From the NCBI RefSeq assembly GCF_039545055.1, contig NZ_BAABRP010000017.1:5940-69939 (forward strand): a stretch of DNA of 64,000 bases, read 5' to 3'. Positions within the stretch are counted from its first letter, which is position 1; every line of letters begins with the position of its first letter. Source of the DNA: Deinococcus carri (GTDB lineage: Bacteria > Deinococcota > Deinococci > Deinococcales > Deinococcaceae). The notes below the pieces were generated by a model. It worked only from the letters and a program-made list of their open reading frames with translations, was not told the DNA's origin and did no database searches. This document shows, in pieces, positions 50,778 to 64,000 of this stretch. Position numbers and translations under genes: made by a program.

Positions 50778-51754
50778 GCCTCACACTGCTGCCCGACCTG
50801 GGCGACCTGCTGCGCCTGCACCCGCAGCTCAATGCGGGCACCGTCGTCGAGCTGCTGCGCCACTTGCAGAAGAACGGTGGAGCCGGGCCGGAAGTACTGT
50901 GGGCCAGCGGGCCTGACCCCGACCATCCCCTGCGCGACGCGCTGCCCGCCGCGGGGTTCGGCATCCGCGAGCTGCCGCTGGCGTTGCCGGATGTCGAGGC
51001 CGAATACGCCCAGCTCGTTTCCTTTCTGAACCAGTACCCCCAGGGCCGCGAGCGCCTACGGGCGGCGGCCCAGGCCGAGCAGGCCTTCGCGGCGGTCCTG
51101 ACGGCTCCCCTGACCCTCCCCCTGGCCCTGGGGCCGGAGGTGCAGGAGGCAGCCCGCGCCTACCACTCGGCCATCCGGGAGGCGCTGGGCGAGGGACCGG
51201 GCACCCGCTGGCACGAGCGGCGGCTGGACGCGGTGGCCGCGGCCCTGGCCGACGTGGCGGACGGTGTGGTCCTGGCCCCGCTGGACGACCTCCCCGGCCT
51301 GCTGGACCGGCTGCCCGCCGCGCGGCTCCCCGACCTGACCGGTTTCACGCCCGGCGAAACCTCCCGCCTGCGTGCCCTGGCCGACCGCGCCTGGCAACTG
51401 CGCGAGGACGATGACCTGGGGGCGCTGCTGGACGCCCTGGACCGCGAATCCGGTGACGCCGTCACGCCCAGGGCCGAACTGGACGCCGCCGCCGCCGGCA
51501 TCTATCTCGCTGTCGGGGACCTGGCGGGTGCCCGCGCTCTATTGGAACGCGCCGCCCACGCCCTCACCGATGACGTGCCCCGCAGCCTCCCCGGCGTGGT
51601 GCTGGCCCGGCTGGGGCAGGTGCGGGACGCGCAGGGCGAGCGGGAGCTGGCGGTGCGGACCTACCGCGTCCTCCTCGCGCTGAACCACGCCCCCGCCTTC
51701 ACGCGCGAGGTGGCGGAGGCGGGGCTGAGGGAGGCCTTCCGGCTGGAGATGTAA
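50774..51754 (+). CDS. Uncharacterised helical-repeat (TPR-like) protein
   Basis: 326 residues, translated with comM by an ATGA overlap. The C-terminal third resembles tetratricopeptide repeats ([55 protein letters not shown], in part). The N-terminal part is helical and not recognised. Likely a scaffold or accessory factor; the co-translation with comM hints at a DNA-uptake or recombination link but proves nothing. Confidence 0.7.
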   Translation: MSLTLLPDLGDLLRLHPQLNAGTVVELLRHLQKNGGAGPEVLWASGPDPDHPLRDALPAAGFGIRELPLALPDVEAEYAQLVSFLNQYPQGRERLRAAAQAEQAFAAVLTAPLTLPLALGPEVQEAARAYHSAIREALGEGPGTRWHERRLDAVAAALADVADGVVLAPLDDLPGLLDRLPAARLPDLTGFTPGETSRLRALADRAWQLREDDDLGALLDALDRESGDAVTPRAELDAAAAGIYLAVGDLAGARALLERAAHALTDDVPRSLPGVVLARLGQVRDAQGERELAVRTYRVLLALNHAPAFTREVAEAGLREAFRLEM

Positions 51755-51758
51755 AGAG

Positions 51759-51817
51759 GCGGTGCGCGGGACACAGGAAGGCTTTTCCCGCGTCCCGCGC
51801 ACCGCGCCCTGCCTCCC
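51759..51817. repeat. Heptanucleotide array with terminator-like hairpin (locus 8)
   Basis: GGTGCGCGGGAC (51761-51772) pairs perfectly with GTCCCGCGCACC (51792-51803). The right arm continues as 7-nt units beginning GC up to the next gene. It sits between convergent genes and probably terminates both. Confidence 0.7.
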
Positions 51818-53443
<1,626 letters not shown>

Positions 53444-53546
53444 GCGTTGCCCTTCCTGGCCGCCGGGCCGGTCGTCCCCGTATGGGACGCGCCGCCGGGC
53501 TGCCACGGCTCAAGTCGCCGGGAATGAAAAGAGAGTGCGGAGCCGT

Positions 53547-53972
53547 TCATGCCAGCCCCCGCGCGCGCAGGTGCCGCACAAAGGCCTGCACCTGCGCCTC
53601 GCTGAGCTGCGCCGCCACCCTGGAGAGCAGCGTGCTGAGGGGAATCTGCTCTCCCAGTTCGTCGAGAACGTCGTCCACCATGAATTCGCCCATTGGGCCG
53701 ACCACGGCGATCACGCACTGGGTGACCGCCTGCGCCGAGGCCTCGGTGACCGGCTGGGTGCGCTGGGCGGCGCGGCTGGCCCAGGCCGCGGCCTGCGCGA
53801 CGGTCGCCTGCACGATCTGCGGCGTGACCCGCGCGAGCCGCGCGACCTCGGCCGCGTCCCGCACGCCGTCCACGTGGTGCAGCACGCGCCACACCGCGAA
53901 GGGGAGGGGGGTTTCGCCGGTCAGGCCCGGCGGCCAGGCGGGGGTGCCTTCTGCTGTTTGCGGGGCAGTCAT
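53547..53972 (-). CDS. Uncharacterised 141-aa protein with winged-helix-like and DUF8082-like parts
   Basis: ATG at 53972 overlaps the stop of the upstream gene (ATGA). The N-terminal half reads like a small winged helix ([32 protein letters not shown], in part). The C-terminal half has [26 protein letters not shown], similar in pattern to a domain (DUF8082-type) attached to bacterial protein kinases and regulators. Assignment rests on memory of the pattern only. Encoded between a PATAN/DUF4388-like protein and the HAMP protein. Confidence 0.65.
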   Translation of the reverse strand: MTAPQTAEGTPAWPPGLTGETPLPFAVWRVLHHVDGVRDAAEVARLARVTPQIVQATVAQAAAWASRAAQRTQPVTEASAQAVTQCVIAVVGPMGEFMVDDVLDELGEQIPLSTLLSRVAAQLSEAQVQAFVRHLRARGLA

Positions 53973-54796
53973 GGTGTCTCCAGTCCGGCGGCCGCCCACT
54001 CGGGCCGCGCGCGCAGTTCCGTGATCGGCAGGTCGGCCAGCCGCAGCCCCAGGCGGGCCAGGGTGGCCTGGAACCCGCCGAGCAGCGCGGGTTGCACCTC
54101 GGCCAGTTCCAGTTCGGGTTCGACCCGGAGCTGCCCGCCCTGCACAGTGACCTCCTGGGCAAAGGGGTCGAGGCAGGGATGCTCGTCGGCCAGGCGCATG
54201 CTGACCTGCCGCCACGCCTCGTCCAGCGGTGTGACGCGGTGGGCGGTGGCGATCAGCTCGCGCCAGAAGGCCAGCAGCGCCGCCTGACCGACCGCGCCCC
54301 CCCCGAGCTGCGAAAGCGTCTGGCAGGCCGCGCCGGAAGCGGGCAGCGTGCCGCCGATGGCGCGGCCCCCCTCCCAGAAGCTACAGGTGCCGTCATGCAG
54401 CAGCACCCCCGCAAAGCGTTGACGTTCCAGGTCGGCCTGGAGTTCGGGCCAGTGGGTGGCCTGCGGCTGTGGCGACCCGGTGCGGCTGGCCCACACCAGT
54501 TCCGCGACCGCCGGGGCAAGCGGGACCAGCGTGACCTGCGCGCGCGGCAGGGCGTTCATGGCCAGGGGCCAGGTCACGTCACCGGCGGCGGTAAAGCCGC
54601 CCCGCAGCGTGCCGCGCACCCAGACGAAGCGCGCCCAGTCCGGTCCCTGCTGCGCGTCGAAGATGCCGCTCAGGCCCTCGGCCTGCCGGGCGGCGAGGTC
54701 CACGGTCACCTCGGTCCAGGGGTAGTGGTCGGTCAGGAGCTGCACGTAGGCGGCACGGTCCAGGGGCACGGAAAGGCGGGGTTGGGGCATCGACAT
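53969..54796 (-). CDS. Uncharacterised 275-aa protein, possibly DUF4388/PATAN-like
   Basis: ATG at 54796 (ATG at 54790 is an alternative). No signal or membrane segment. The segment [34 protein letters not shown] (in part) has the short-strand, GxLxLxDGxxxFxEGxxxxA pattern of DUF4388 domains used in bacterial signalling proteins. The remainder is unrecognised. First gene of the cluster with the 141-aa and HAMP proteins. Confidence 0.65.
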   Translation of the reverse strand: MSMPQPRLSVPLDRAAYVQLLTDHYPWTEVTVDLAARQAEGLSGIFDAQQGPDWARFVWVRGTLRGGFTAAGDVTWPLAMNALPRAQVTLVPLAPAVAELVWASRTGSPQPQATHWPELQADLERQRFAGVLLHDGTCSFWEGGRAIGGTLPASGAACQTLSQLGGGAVGQAALLAFWRELIATAHRVTPLDEAWRQVSMRLADEHPCLDPFAQEVTVQGGQLRVEPELELAEVQPALLGGFQATLARLGLRLADLPITELRARPEWAAAGLETP

Positions 54797-54950
54797 GGCG
54801 TTTGGGGAGTCCTGAGGAGAATGAAGAAGAACCGCAGAGGTCGTGGCCCGTGGCCGGAGCGTCACGACATCAGAGAAGAACTTGGCCCTATCACACCGCA
54901 CCGGCTCTTACGCGCCGCTTACATCCTCACCCGGCCTTCATGCCGGAATC

Positions 54951-54985
54951 AGAAAAACCCCGCCCGGCACGCGGCCCAGGCGGGG
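54951..54985 (-). terminator. Terminator of bacilliredoxin-fusion gene
   Basis: CCCCGCC / GGCGGGG stem with a 14-nt loop, followed on the minus strand by TTTTTCT. Confidence 0.7.
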
Positions 54986-55003
54986 AAGAGGTGGGAACAG
55001 ACT

Positions 55004-55663
<660 letters not shown>

Positions 55664-55669
55664 GCCCCC

Positions 55670-55675
55670 AGCATA
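55670..55675 (-). promoter_or_regulatory. -10 box of bacilliredoxin-fusion gene (leaderless type)
   Basis: TATGCT on the minus strand, 6 nt before the ATG at 55663. Confidence 0.55.
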
Positions 55676-55724
55676 GCGCCCACTTTAGAAAACGAAGTGA
55701 GGTGGGCCACAGGGACAGAGCGGG

Positions 55725-55730
55725 TATCCT
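55725..55730 (+). promoter_or_regulatory. -10 box of 78-aa gene (leaderless type)
   Basis: TATCCT, 5 nt before the ATG at 55736. Confidence 0.5.
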
Positions 55731-55735
55731 GAGGC

Positions 55736-55968
55736 ATGACCAGCGCCAGCGAATTCGTCCACCTCGTGCTGGGAAACGTTTCTGTCAGCGCCTTCGTGAT
55801 CCCGGAGGAGCTGAGCCGCATCGAGGCGGGCGAGGTCGTGGACGTAGTGCTGAGGCAGGTCACGGCCATTCATGGCGACGTGGGCGAGGAGCTGGCGCTG
55901 GGTGACGTGGCCTGCACCTTCATCGGCGGGGAGCCTTCGCCGTTCGTGCCCGCGCCGCATCGGGACGG

Positions 55969-55972
<4 letters not shown>
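55736..55972 (+). CDS. Uncharacterised 78-aa protein
   Basis: Small acidic protein ([22 protein letters not shown], in part) without signal or membrane segment. The TATCCT box 5 nt upstream supports a real gene, but its 3' end meets the methyltransferase gene on the other strand. Family not recognised. Confidence 0.55.
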
Positions 55973-56925
<953 letters not shown>

Positions 56926-56932
56926 GGGGGCA

Positions 56933-56938
56933 AGTGTA
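56933..56938 (-). promoter_or_regulatory. -10 box of RlmI-like gene (leaderless type)
   Basis: TACACT on the minus strand, 7 nt before the GTG at 56925. Confidence 0.55.
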
Positions 56939-56949
56939 GAGGGTGGGAA

Positions 56950-57013
56950 GCGGTACGCGGTACGCGGGAGGCAGTGTTCTTGCCCGCGTACCGCGCACCG
57001 CTTCCTGCTTCCC
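56950..57013. repeat. Heptanucleotide array, hairpin-forming (locus 9)
   Basis: GCGGTAC twice then GCGGGAG on the left; GCGTACC and GCGCACC on the right. A 12-bp perfect stem forms between GCGGTACGCGGG and CCCGCGTACCGC. Lies directly after the mraY stop, so it may be the mraY terminator. Confidence 0.7.
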
Positions 57014-57931
<918 letters not shown>

Positions 57932-58342
57932 GCCTCACCCCGCACGGTGAACCGACCCAGAAAAAGAAGCAGCATCTCAACCGGGGAGCCTACCACGGGG
58001 CTTCCGGCCCCAGGGGTGGGGGAATGGGGGAGGGCAGAGCAAGCGCAAAATCCGGTTCTAGGTATGCCTGCCCCGGTCAACCCCTCAGTCAGCTTTGCTG
58101 ACAGCTCCCCTCAAGGGGAGCCAGGGGCGCTGTCTGGCCTCTAGAAAGCCAAATCTGTTGCCTCCCTTTGAGGGGACTTGTAAAGCTGCGAAGCAGAGGT
58201 GGCCCGAAGGGCTGGAGGGGTTGAGTTACTTGCAGAGGGGTCGAGCGAGGCTGTGCAACCACCGCGACTTTGGGGTTGCCCTGTGGGGGAGGGCGGGTGC
58301 GGCCTGCCGGTTATCCGGAGCATCACAGCTTCGCGGGCCAGT
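57932..58342. other. 411-bp spacer between mraY and WYL regulator genes
   Basis: Holds a roughly 108-bp imperfect inverted repeat (58090-58197) and otherwise no gene, tRNA or clear promoter. Confidence 0.6.
58090..58197. repeat. Imperfect inverted repeat with internal palindromes
   Basis: CAGCTTTGCTGACAGCTCCC (58096 region) with CTCAAGGGGAG on the left; CTCCCTTTGAGGGGAC then TTGTAAAGCTG on the right is its reverse complement with changes. Smaller palindromes GTCAGC-TTT-GCTGAC and CTCCCCTCAAGGGGAG are nested. ACTTG(T/C)AAAGCTGCG is shared with element copy B. Confidence 0.6.
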
Positions 58343-59302
58343 TCAGGGAGCCAGCCGCGCCGCCTGTGCCCGGTCGGCCAGCCGGCCGAACACCTCCCGC
58401 AGTTCGGGGGGCCGGTGGACGGTGAAGGGGCAGTCCAGGCGCAGCAGCAGCGTGGCGAAGGGTTCCAGCGCCTCGCGTTGGCAGCGCAGCCAGGTGCCCC
58501 CACGCCCCGCGTCCGGTTCCAGGGCCACCCGCCAGGGGGCAAAGTGGGGGGCGGCAGCCTCCAGGGGCAGGTCCAGCCACACCTCCACCTCGAAGGGTGC
58601 GTGGACGAACGGCAGGGTCGAACGCAGGTAGGCCCGCGCGTCGAAGTCGTCGGGGCGGGTGAAGGTGCGGGGCAGCAGCGCCGGGGCGGCGATCCGGTCC
58701 AGCCGGAAGGTCCGCAGCGCGGCCCGCGTCAGGCAGCGGCCCACCGCGTACCAGCGGCCATCCAGGTGAACGACGCCGTAGACCTCCACCTCCCGCTGGG
58801 TGTCCTCGCCCGCGTGCGAGCGGTAGGCAAAGGCCACCGCGCGCCCGGCGTGCATGGCCGCCAGCAGCGCCGACAGCACCTCCGCGCCGATCGGGACGGT
58901 CCAGGGAAAGGCGTCGAGTTGCACGGTTTCCTCCAGCGTCCGCATCCGCTCGCGCAGCGCGTGGGGCAGGGTGCGGCTGAGCTTGGCGCTCGCGCCCGCC
59001 ACCGCTGGGGCCAGCGCCGTCAGGCCCAGGTGATGCAGGGCGTGCAGGCCCAGCGCGAGCGCCAGCGCCTCCTCCTCCCCGAACATCAGCGGGGGCAGGC
59101 GGAAGCCCGGTTTCAGGCGGTACGCGCCCCCGACCCCCCGCGTGGACTCCACCGGAATCCCCAGGTCCTGCAAGCGGGCAATGTAGCGCTGCACCGTGCG
59201 CGGGCTGACCTCCAGCCGCCGCGCCAGCTCCGCGCCCGTCACCCGCTCGTGGGCCTGGAGGAGTTCCAGTACGGTCAGCACCCGCATGGAGGGGTCGTAC
59301 AT
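58343..59302 (-). CDS. HTH-WYL domain transcriptional regulator (YafY/DeoR-type)
   Basis: 319 residues (ATG at 59302; ATG at 59287 possible). N-terminal winged helix (VTGAELARRLEVSPRTVQRYIARLQDLGIP, in part), then a WYL domain with GRWYAVGRCLTRAALRTFRLDRI (in part) and the WCX extension. WYL regulators sense small ligands or nucleic-acid signals and often control DNA-damage or metabolic genes. Divergent from the DinB gene, which is a natural candidate target. Confidence 0.9.
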   Translation of the reverse strand: MYDPSMRVLTVLELLQAHERVTGAELARRLEVSPRTVQRYIARLQDLGIPVESTRGVGGAYRLKPGFRLPPLMFGEEEALALALGLHALHHLGLTALAPAVAGASAKLSRTLPHALRERMRTLEETVQLDAFPWTVPIGAEVLSALLAAMHAGRAVAFAYRSHAGEDTQREVEVYGVVHLDGRWYAVGRCLTRAALRTFRLDRIAAPALLPRTFTRPDDFDARAYLRSTLPFVHAPFEVEVWLDLPLEAAAPHFAPWRVALEPDAGRGGTWLRCQREALEPFATLLLRLDCPFTVHRPPELREVFGRLADRAQAARLAP

Positions 59303-59364
59303 GGCCCCAGCATGCCACGCTCAGGCGGCTGCTCCGGACGACAGGTCCTGACGGGAATTCCAGT

Positions 59365-59370
59365 TACGCT
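59365..59370 (+). promoter_or_regulatory. -10 box of DinB gene
   Basis: TACGCT, 16 nt before the ATG, with GGAGG in between; a short-leader rather than leaderless promoter. Confidence 0.45.
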
Positions 59371-59386
59371 GTGGGCGGAGGTCAAG

Positions 59387-59875
59387 ATGCAGAATACGCC
59401 CGCTGTTGATTCCCCCGTTATCGTCTCGCCCGCCCAGTTTCTGGAGTACTGGCAGGGCAATCGCCGCCTGACCCGCCGCGTGATCGAGGCGTTTCCTGAA
59501 GACCAGCTGTTCAGCTTCAGTGTGGGCGGCATGCGACCCTTCGGCGTCCTGGCCTGGGAAATCCAGCAGGTCAGCGAATTGACCCTGACGGGGTTGCTGA
59601 CCGGCGACTGGCCCATGCCCGACTGGCGCGAGGGGGTCTCGCAGGACCGCGCCGAACTGCTGGCGCGCTGGGACGACCTGACCGCCCGCATCGAGGCGGA
59701 GTTGCCGCAGGTGGACGTGGCCTTCTTTCCGCAGACGCACACGCTCCCCTGGGGCGAGATGAGTGGCTGGGCCGCCGCCATCTACAACATCGACAACGAG
59801 ATTCACCACCGGGGGCAGGGCTACGTGTACCTGCGCGCGCTGGGGCTGGAGCCGCCGCCCTTCTACGAACGCTGA
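59387..59875 (+). CDS. DinB-family protein
   Basis: 162 residues from the ATG at 59387 with GGAGG 6 nt upstream; the longer open frame is a shadow of the regulator gene. Four-helix DinB fold with likely metal or thiol-transfer residues in IQQVSELTLTG and NIDNEIHHRGQGYVYLRALG (in part). DinB proteins of Deinococcus form a large family, several induced by stress; some are bacillithiol-dependent transferases. The A of its TGA stop is the first base of dispersed element copy B. Confidence 0.85.
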   Translation: MQNTPAVDSPVIVSPAQFLEYWQGNRRLTRRVIEAFPEDQLFSFSVGGMRPFGVLAWEIQQVSELTLTGLLTGDWPMPDWREGVSQDRAELLARWDDLTARIEAELPQVDVAFFPQTHTLPWGEMSGWAAAIYNIDNEIHHRGQGYVYLRALGLEPPPFYER

Positions 59876-60068
59876 TACCAAATTGCGTTGATTCCTTGGA
59901 ATCGACCGAGCGGACTTGCAAAGCTGCGCAGCAGAGCGAGCAGCAAAAAGGACGGGATTGCGGCGATGGAACCGCCCAGTGTCCAGAGCCGCCTCTGGAC
60001 ACGCTTTTAGGGCGGGCGGGAACATCTGGCGCTTTCCCAGATGTCCGGGAATCAGAGCAATCCCGTAT
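59875..60068. repeat. ATAC-ended dispersed element, copy B (194 bp)
   Basis: Ends ATACCAAATTG / CAATCCCGTAT (8 of 11 inverted). It shares with copy A: an ACCGAGCGGA segment, TGCGGCGATGGA and GGAATCAGAGCAA in the same order, and nearly the same length. Two internal hairpins (GTCCAGAG / CTCTGGAC; ACATCTGG / CCAGATGT). Confidence 0.8.
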
Positions 60069-60179
60069 GACGCGGCGAAACATATCCACGGGGAGGCCGG
60101 AGCCAGAGTGCTGCGGCCTCCCCGTCTGTCGTGCCACTTGCTGAAGAAGTTCTTCACTCCCGCTGAGTGTGTCCTCGCG

Positions 60180-60185
60180 TACTGT
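60180..60185 (+). promoter_or_regulatory. -10 box of 11-codon leader ORF (leaderless type)
   Basis: TACTGT, 6 nt before the ATG at 60192. Confidence 0.5.
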
Positions 60186-60191
60186 CAGGGC

Positions 60192-60227
60192 ATGAGCAAC
60201 CGCTGGACTGAGGCAGGCCCCATTTGA
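60192..60227 (+). CDS. Possible leaderless leader ORF (11 codons)
   Basis: Encodes [11 protein letters not shown]; the TGA at 60225-60227 overlaps the TTG start of the next gene (TTGA). Same layout as the leader ORFs at 2130, 35463 and 35592. Confidence 0.45.
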   Translation: MSNRWTEAGPI

Positions 60228-60748
60228 GCGGGCCGTCACGCATAGGCGACCTGGAGCTGAGCCAGGACCTGGACTTTCACCGCCGGGAAATCCGGGGGGA
60301 GAAGATCGGCTGGGCGGTGATGCTGCTCGTCGTCCTGGCGGCCCTGCTGGGGCTGTTCGGCTCCGGCCCCCTGAGTACGGGCGAGGCCAGGACGCCGGAT
60401 GGTCGGCTGGAAGCCGAGTACAACCGCTTTGCGCGGTACATGGCCCCCGCCGAACTGCGGCTGACCTTCCGCCCGGAGGCGGTGCGGGAGGGACAGGTGC
60501 AGGTCTGGCTGAGCCGCGACTACCTGCAACACATGGTCATCCAGAAGGTCATTCCCGAACCCGACTCGGTCCAGCTCGACGGCCCGCGCCTGATCTACAC
60601 CTTCAACGTGCGGCAGGGCACGCAGTCGGGCGATCTCGTGTTCGAGCTGGAAACCGAGGCGATCGGCCGCCTGAACGGGTCGCTGGGCCTTATGGAACCT
60701 ACCGGAGCGGCGCAGGGAGCCGGGTTTTCGACCTTCATCTACCCCTGA
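60224..60748 (+). CDS. Uncharacterised single-pass membrane protein
   Basis: 174 residues from TTG at 60224; an in-frame stop at 60209 forbids a longer form. Cytoplasmic N-terminus (about 30 residues), one helix (about residues 31-48, [18 protein letters not shown]), then an extracytoplasmic beta-rich domain ([41 protein letters not shown], in part). Family not recognised. The downstream DUF421 gene is 89 bp away, probably in the same transcript. Confidence 0.75.
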   Translation: MSGPSRIGDLELSQDLDFHRREIRGEKIGWAVMLLVVLAALLGLFGSGPLSTGEARTPDGRLEAEYNRFARYMAPAELRLTFRPEAVREGQVQVWLSRDYLQHMVIQKVIPEPDSVQLDGPRLIYTFNVRQGTQSGDLVFELETEAIGRLNGSLGLMEPTGAAQGAGFSTFIYP

Positions 60749-60837
60749 GCGCGGCTTTCCCCTTACCACGCTGCTCCTCAGCACACTTCCCCTCACGACC
60801 CCTCCCCCTCACCACACTTCCCCGGCTGGAGGCCCCG

Positions 60838-61293
<456 letters not shown>

Positions 61294-61343
61294 GGGCCTG
61301 CGCCCCGCCACCCGGCGTATTCCCCAGTCGCTTCACGTCCTGC

Positions 61344-61349
61344 TACGTT
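61344..61349 (+). promoter_or_regulatory. -10 box of GNAT gene (leaderless type)
   Basis: TACGTT, 7 nt before the GTG at 61357. Confidence 0.45.
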
Positions 61350-61356
61350 CGGGGTA

Positions 61357-62304
61357 GTGACCCACCTGACCCTGCCCACCGCCCGCGACCTGGCTGCCTG
61401 CTCGCTCGCCGCGCAGCATCCCCTCACCCGGCTGTGGGTGGACGATACAGCTCGCCTGGACCTGCTCGCGGAGGAACACGCCTTCGACCTGCAACTCGCT
61501 ACGGACCTCGACCTGGCCGCGGGGCGGGCGGAGTTCCTGGACGTGGGGCAGCCGCCGGAAGCCTTTCTGAACCGCTGGGTGGAGGTGCGGCCTGACCTCC
61601 GGGCGATGCTCTCCATCCGGTTTGAGCGGCTCGACCCCACCCGGCCCTTCGTGGACGTGAGCGTGACCTCGCGGCCCCTCGTTCCGGCAGATGTGCCCGC
61701 CCTGAAGGACGCCGCGGAGGTGGCCTATGGAGCCTTCCACCCACCACGCCTGCGGCTGTGGAGCGCCGAACCGCTGGACGGCTGGCCCGCGCGGCTGCCC
61801 GGTGCCCGGCCCGACATGCGGGTGCTGGCCGCGCCCCTGACGGAGTTGCGGGCGGGACAGGTGCCCGAAGGGCTGACCCTCGCGCCCACCCGCGACACCT
61901 CCCGCCACGCCGAGGCGGCGCGGGCCTATGCCGCCCTGGACGCGGCCCACCCCGACCATACCCGGCAGGCCCGCCTGCTGAGCGAGGAGGACCTGCAAGA
62001 GGTCATGGACGAGGGCACCATGTTCGACGTGCTGTGGCAGGGCGAGTGGAGCGGGTACGCCGGGGCGCTGGCCGAAACGAAACTGGGCCTGCCCGCCTAC
62101 GTCGTTCAGGAACTGCTGCTGACGCCGCGGGCGCGCGGCCAGGGCCTCGGCGCACACCTCAGCACGTTGCTGGCACGGGCGCTGCCCGAAGAGGGGCGGG
62201 TGCTGCTGGGCACCGTCCACGGCGAGAATCTGGGGGCGCGGCGGGCGGCCCTGAAGGCGGGGCGGTACGACGTGGGCGGCTGGACCTGGGTGCCGCTGGG
62301 CTGA
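61357..62304 (+). CDS. GNAT family N-acetyltransferase
   Basis: 315 residues. Two GNAT-like halves, the second intact: [28 protein letters not shown] (in part; acetyl-CoA-binding QGLGAH) and [20 protein letters not shown]. The N-terminal half lacks a clear acetyl-CoA loop and may be degenerate. Substrate unknown. Confidence 0.85.
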   Translation: MTHLTLPTARDLAACSLAAQHPLTRLWVDDTARLDLLAEEHAFDLQLATDLDLAAGRAEFLDVGQPPEAFLNRWVEVRPDLRAMLSIRFERLDPTRPFVDVSVTSRPLVPADVPALKDAAEVAYGAFHPPRLRLWSAEPLDGWPARLPGARPDMRVLAAPLTELRAGQVPEGLTLAPTRDTSRHAEAARAYAALDAAHPDHTRQARLLSEEDLQEVMDEGTMFDVLWQGEWSGYAGALAETKLGLPAYVVQELLLTPRARGQGLGAHLSTLLARALPEEGRVLLGTVHGENLGARRAALKAGRYDVGGWTWVPLG

Positions 62305-62360
62305 CCCGGTTCATGGCCCAACCGTGAGAAAGGGGACTGGGAGAAGCGGTGGCCTGGCGC

Positions 62361-62366
62361 TACCCT
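62361..62366 (+). promoter_or_regulatory. -10 box of TetR-type gene (leaderless type)
   Basis: TACCCT, 6 nt before the GTG at 62373. Confidence 0.5.
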
Positions 62367-62372
62367 GGGGGC

Positions 62373-63020
<648 letters not shown>

Positions 63021-63068
63021 GCGCTCCCGTTCGGGAGTGGCATCACGAAGGGGGGCAGCGGTGAACCG

Positions 63069-63074
63069 TACTCT
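63069..63074 (+). promoter_or_regulatory. -10 box of alpha/beta hydrolase gene (leaderless type)
   Basis: TACTCT, 6 nt before the ATG at 63081. Confidence 0.5.
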
Positions 63075-63080
63075 CCCCCC

Positions 63081-63824
63081 ATGCGGCCGCCCACGCCCCG
63101 GATTCTGGAAGAACAGCCCGTTTCGGGCGGCACCCGCCTTCACCTCGAACTGCGGGTGAGAAGCGGGACGTTTCCCGCCATCCTCCAGGTTCCGCAGGGA
63201 GTGGCCCGCGCGCCTGCCGCGCTGCTGCTGCACGGCTTCTCCTCGCGGGGCGCGGTGATGGCCGAGACGGTGGGGCAGGCGCTGCTGCGGCAGGGGGTGG
63301 CGTCGCTCGCCCCGGACCTGCCGCAGCACGGCACGCGGGGCAATCCGCACGACCTCCAGTCCCTGCGCCAGCCGCTGGAGGCGGTGCGGCTGTGGCGGCT
63401 CGCCCTGCAGGAGGCGGAGGCGGCCACAGCGTACCTGCGCGCGCACGCGGTGGTGGACGGGTCGCGCGTGGGGGCCGTGGGGTACTCGCTGGGGTCGTTC
63501 CTCACGCTGATGCTGGCCGCGCGGCAGCCCGAAATCCGGGCGGTGGTGTTGGCGGCGGGGGGCGACCTCCCCCAGCACCCGGTGTTGACGGCCCTGGCGC
63601 GCCCCATCGCGGACCCCCTGCGGGCGGTGCGCCAACTGGCCGGCCGGCCCCTACTGATGGTGAATGGCCGGTATGACCCGGTGATTCGCCCGGAGCAGGC
63701 CGAGCGGCTCTTCGCGGCGGCGCGGGAACCGAAAGAACTGCGCTGGTGGGAGGGCGGGCACACCCTGTCCCCCGCCGCCATTCTGGACGTTGCGAACTGG
63801 CTGGCCCGGACCCTGGAGGCTTGA
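63081..63824 (+). CDS. Alpha/beta hydrolase (dienelactone-hydrolase-like esterase)
   Basis: 247 residues. Alpha/beta-hydrolase pattern: oxyanion region [11 protein letters not shown], nucleophile elbow GYSLGSF (Ser), acid GRYDPVIRP and His in GGHTLSP. No signal peptide, so probably cytoplasmic. Substrate unknown; expression may be controlled by the TetR-type regulator upstream. Confidence 0.9.
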   Translation: MRPPTPRILEEQPVSGGTRLHLELRVRSGTFPAILQVPQGVARAPAALLLHGFSSRGAVMAETVGQALLRQGVASLAPDLPQHGTRGNPHDLQSLRQPLEAVRLWRLALQEAEAATAYLRAHAVVDGSRVGAVGYSLGSFLTLMLAARQPEIRAVVLAAGGDLPQHPVLTALARPIADPLRAVRQLAGRPLLMVNGRYDPVIRPEQAERLFAAAREPKELRWWEGGHTLSPAAILDVANWLARTLEA

Positions 63825-63827
63825 GCC

Positions 63828-64000
63828 TCAGCCGACCGGGACTTCCTTCAGCCGTTCCTTAAAGCGTGCACCAGTGGTGGCGCGGACCTCCTCCAGGGTG
63901 GTGCCGGGCAGCAGTTCGGTGAGGGTGAGTTGGCCGTCCAGGAACTCGAAGACGGCTTTATCGGTGATGACCATGCTCACGTTGCCCCGTGCGGTCAGGG
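63828..64000 (-). CDS. 3-oxoacid CoA-transferase, subunit B (3' end only)
   Basis: The minus-strand frame that ends with TGA at 63828 and runs off the right edge encodes [19 protein letters not shown] followed by a conserved [18 protein letters not shown] and FKERLKE end. This matches the C-terminus of B subunits of CoA-transferases (ScoB/AtoA type). They move CoA between acids such as succinate and acetoacetate. Only the last 57 codons are present. Three base pairs separate its stop from that of the hydrolase (convergent). Confidence 0.85.
   Translation of the reverse strand, partial: LTARGNVSMVITDKAVFEFLDGQLTLTELLPGTTLEEVRATTGARFKERLKEVPVG

Overview
The window is high-GC (roughly 70%), densely coded bacterial chromosome. 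Gene content and promoter style point to a Deinococcus-like member of Deinococcota (inference). Supporting observations: two glutamine synthetases of different classes (GSI and GSIII); ClpB that aligns well with Thermus ClpB from memory; a FemAB-type peptidoglycan bridge enzyme; a bacilliredoxin-like protein; and about two dozen genes with a TAnnnT -10 box only 5-8 nt before the start codon, the leaderless-transcript arrangement described for Deinococcus. No rRNA, tRNA, CRISPR, phage or insertion-sequence transposase was found.

Layout. 0-7 kb (+): end of a fumarylacetoacetate-hydrolase-family gene, an S41 peptidase, a short clpC-type ATPase, a DUF2087 protein, radA and a Thr/Gly/Asp-repeat secreted protein. 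7-18 kb (-): clpB with a textbook promoter, a lipocalin/CrtC-like lipoprotein, a complete branched-chain amino-acid (Liv-type) ABC importer (livF-G-M-H and a separately promoted binding protein), and glnA. 18-27 kb (+): glnN (GSIII), an AAC(3)-family acetyltransferase, an AlaX-type editing protein, two tandem DUF1622-type membrane proteins, alpha-glucan phosphorylase and an EamA exporter. 28-31.5 kb (-): pckA, pspA behind an ECF-like promoter, and a secreted protein. 31.6-39 kb: PIN-TRAM membrane protein, ruvA, a divergent pair (592-aa unknown gene and a membrane Ser/Thr kinase with a C-terminal NHL-like propeller), a glutaredoxin-like gene and ftsY. 39-47 kb (-): a second complete Liv importer, an acyl-CoA dehydrogenase and FemAB. 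47-52 kb (+): PpiC foldase, DegV, YifB/ComM and a repeat-helical protein. 51.8-59.3 kb (mostly -): a three-gene HAMP signalling-like cluster, a bacilliredoxin fused to an immunity-like domain, an RlmI-like methyltransferase, mraY and a WYL regulator. 59.4-64 kb (+): DinB, a small membrane protein with DUF421, GNAT, TetR, an alpha/beta hydrolase, and at the right edge the end of a CoA-transferase B subunit on the minus strand.

Functional themes: amino-acid uptake and nitrogen/carbon metabolism (two Liv systems, GSI, GSIII, pckA, glgP, acyl-CoA dehydrogenase, CoA-transferase); protein quality control (ClpC-like, ClpB, PpiC, PspA, S41); recombination/repair (radA, ruvA, comM); and envelope synthesis (mraY, FemAB, ftsY).

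The most interesting signals are not single genes. (1) Four genes (clpC, the 592-aa gene, the kinase, a small membrane protein) are preceded by a very short ORF that itself looks leaderless and whose stop codon overlaps the main start as ATGA or TTGA; this suggests a recurrent translational-coupling arrangement. (2) Nine intergenic regions carry degenerate heptanucleotide arrays with GC recurring every 7 nt; several fold into hairpins and two run straight into the -10 box of the next gene. (3) Two dispersed non-coding repeat families are present: a 253-bp pair with long C/G runs, and a roughly 195-bp ATAC-ended family that starts at the stop codon of its neighbour in two of three cases.
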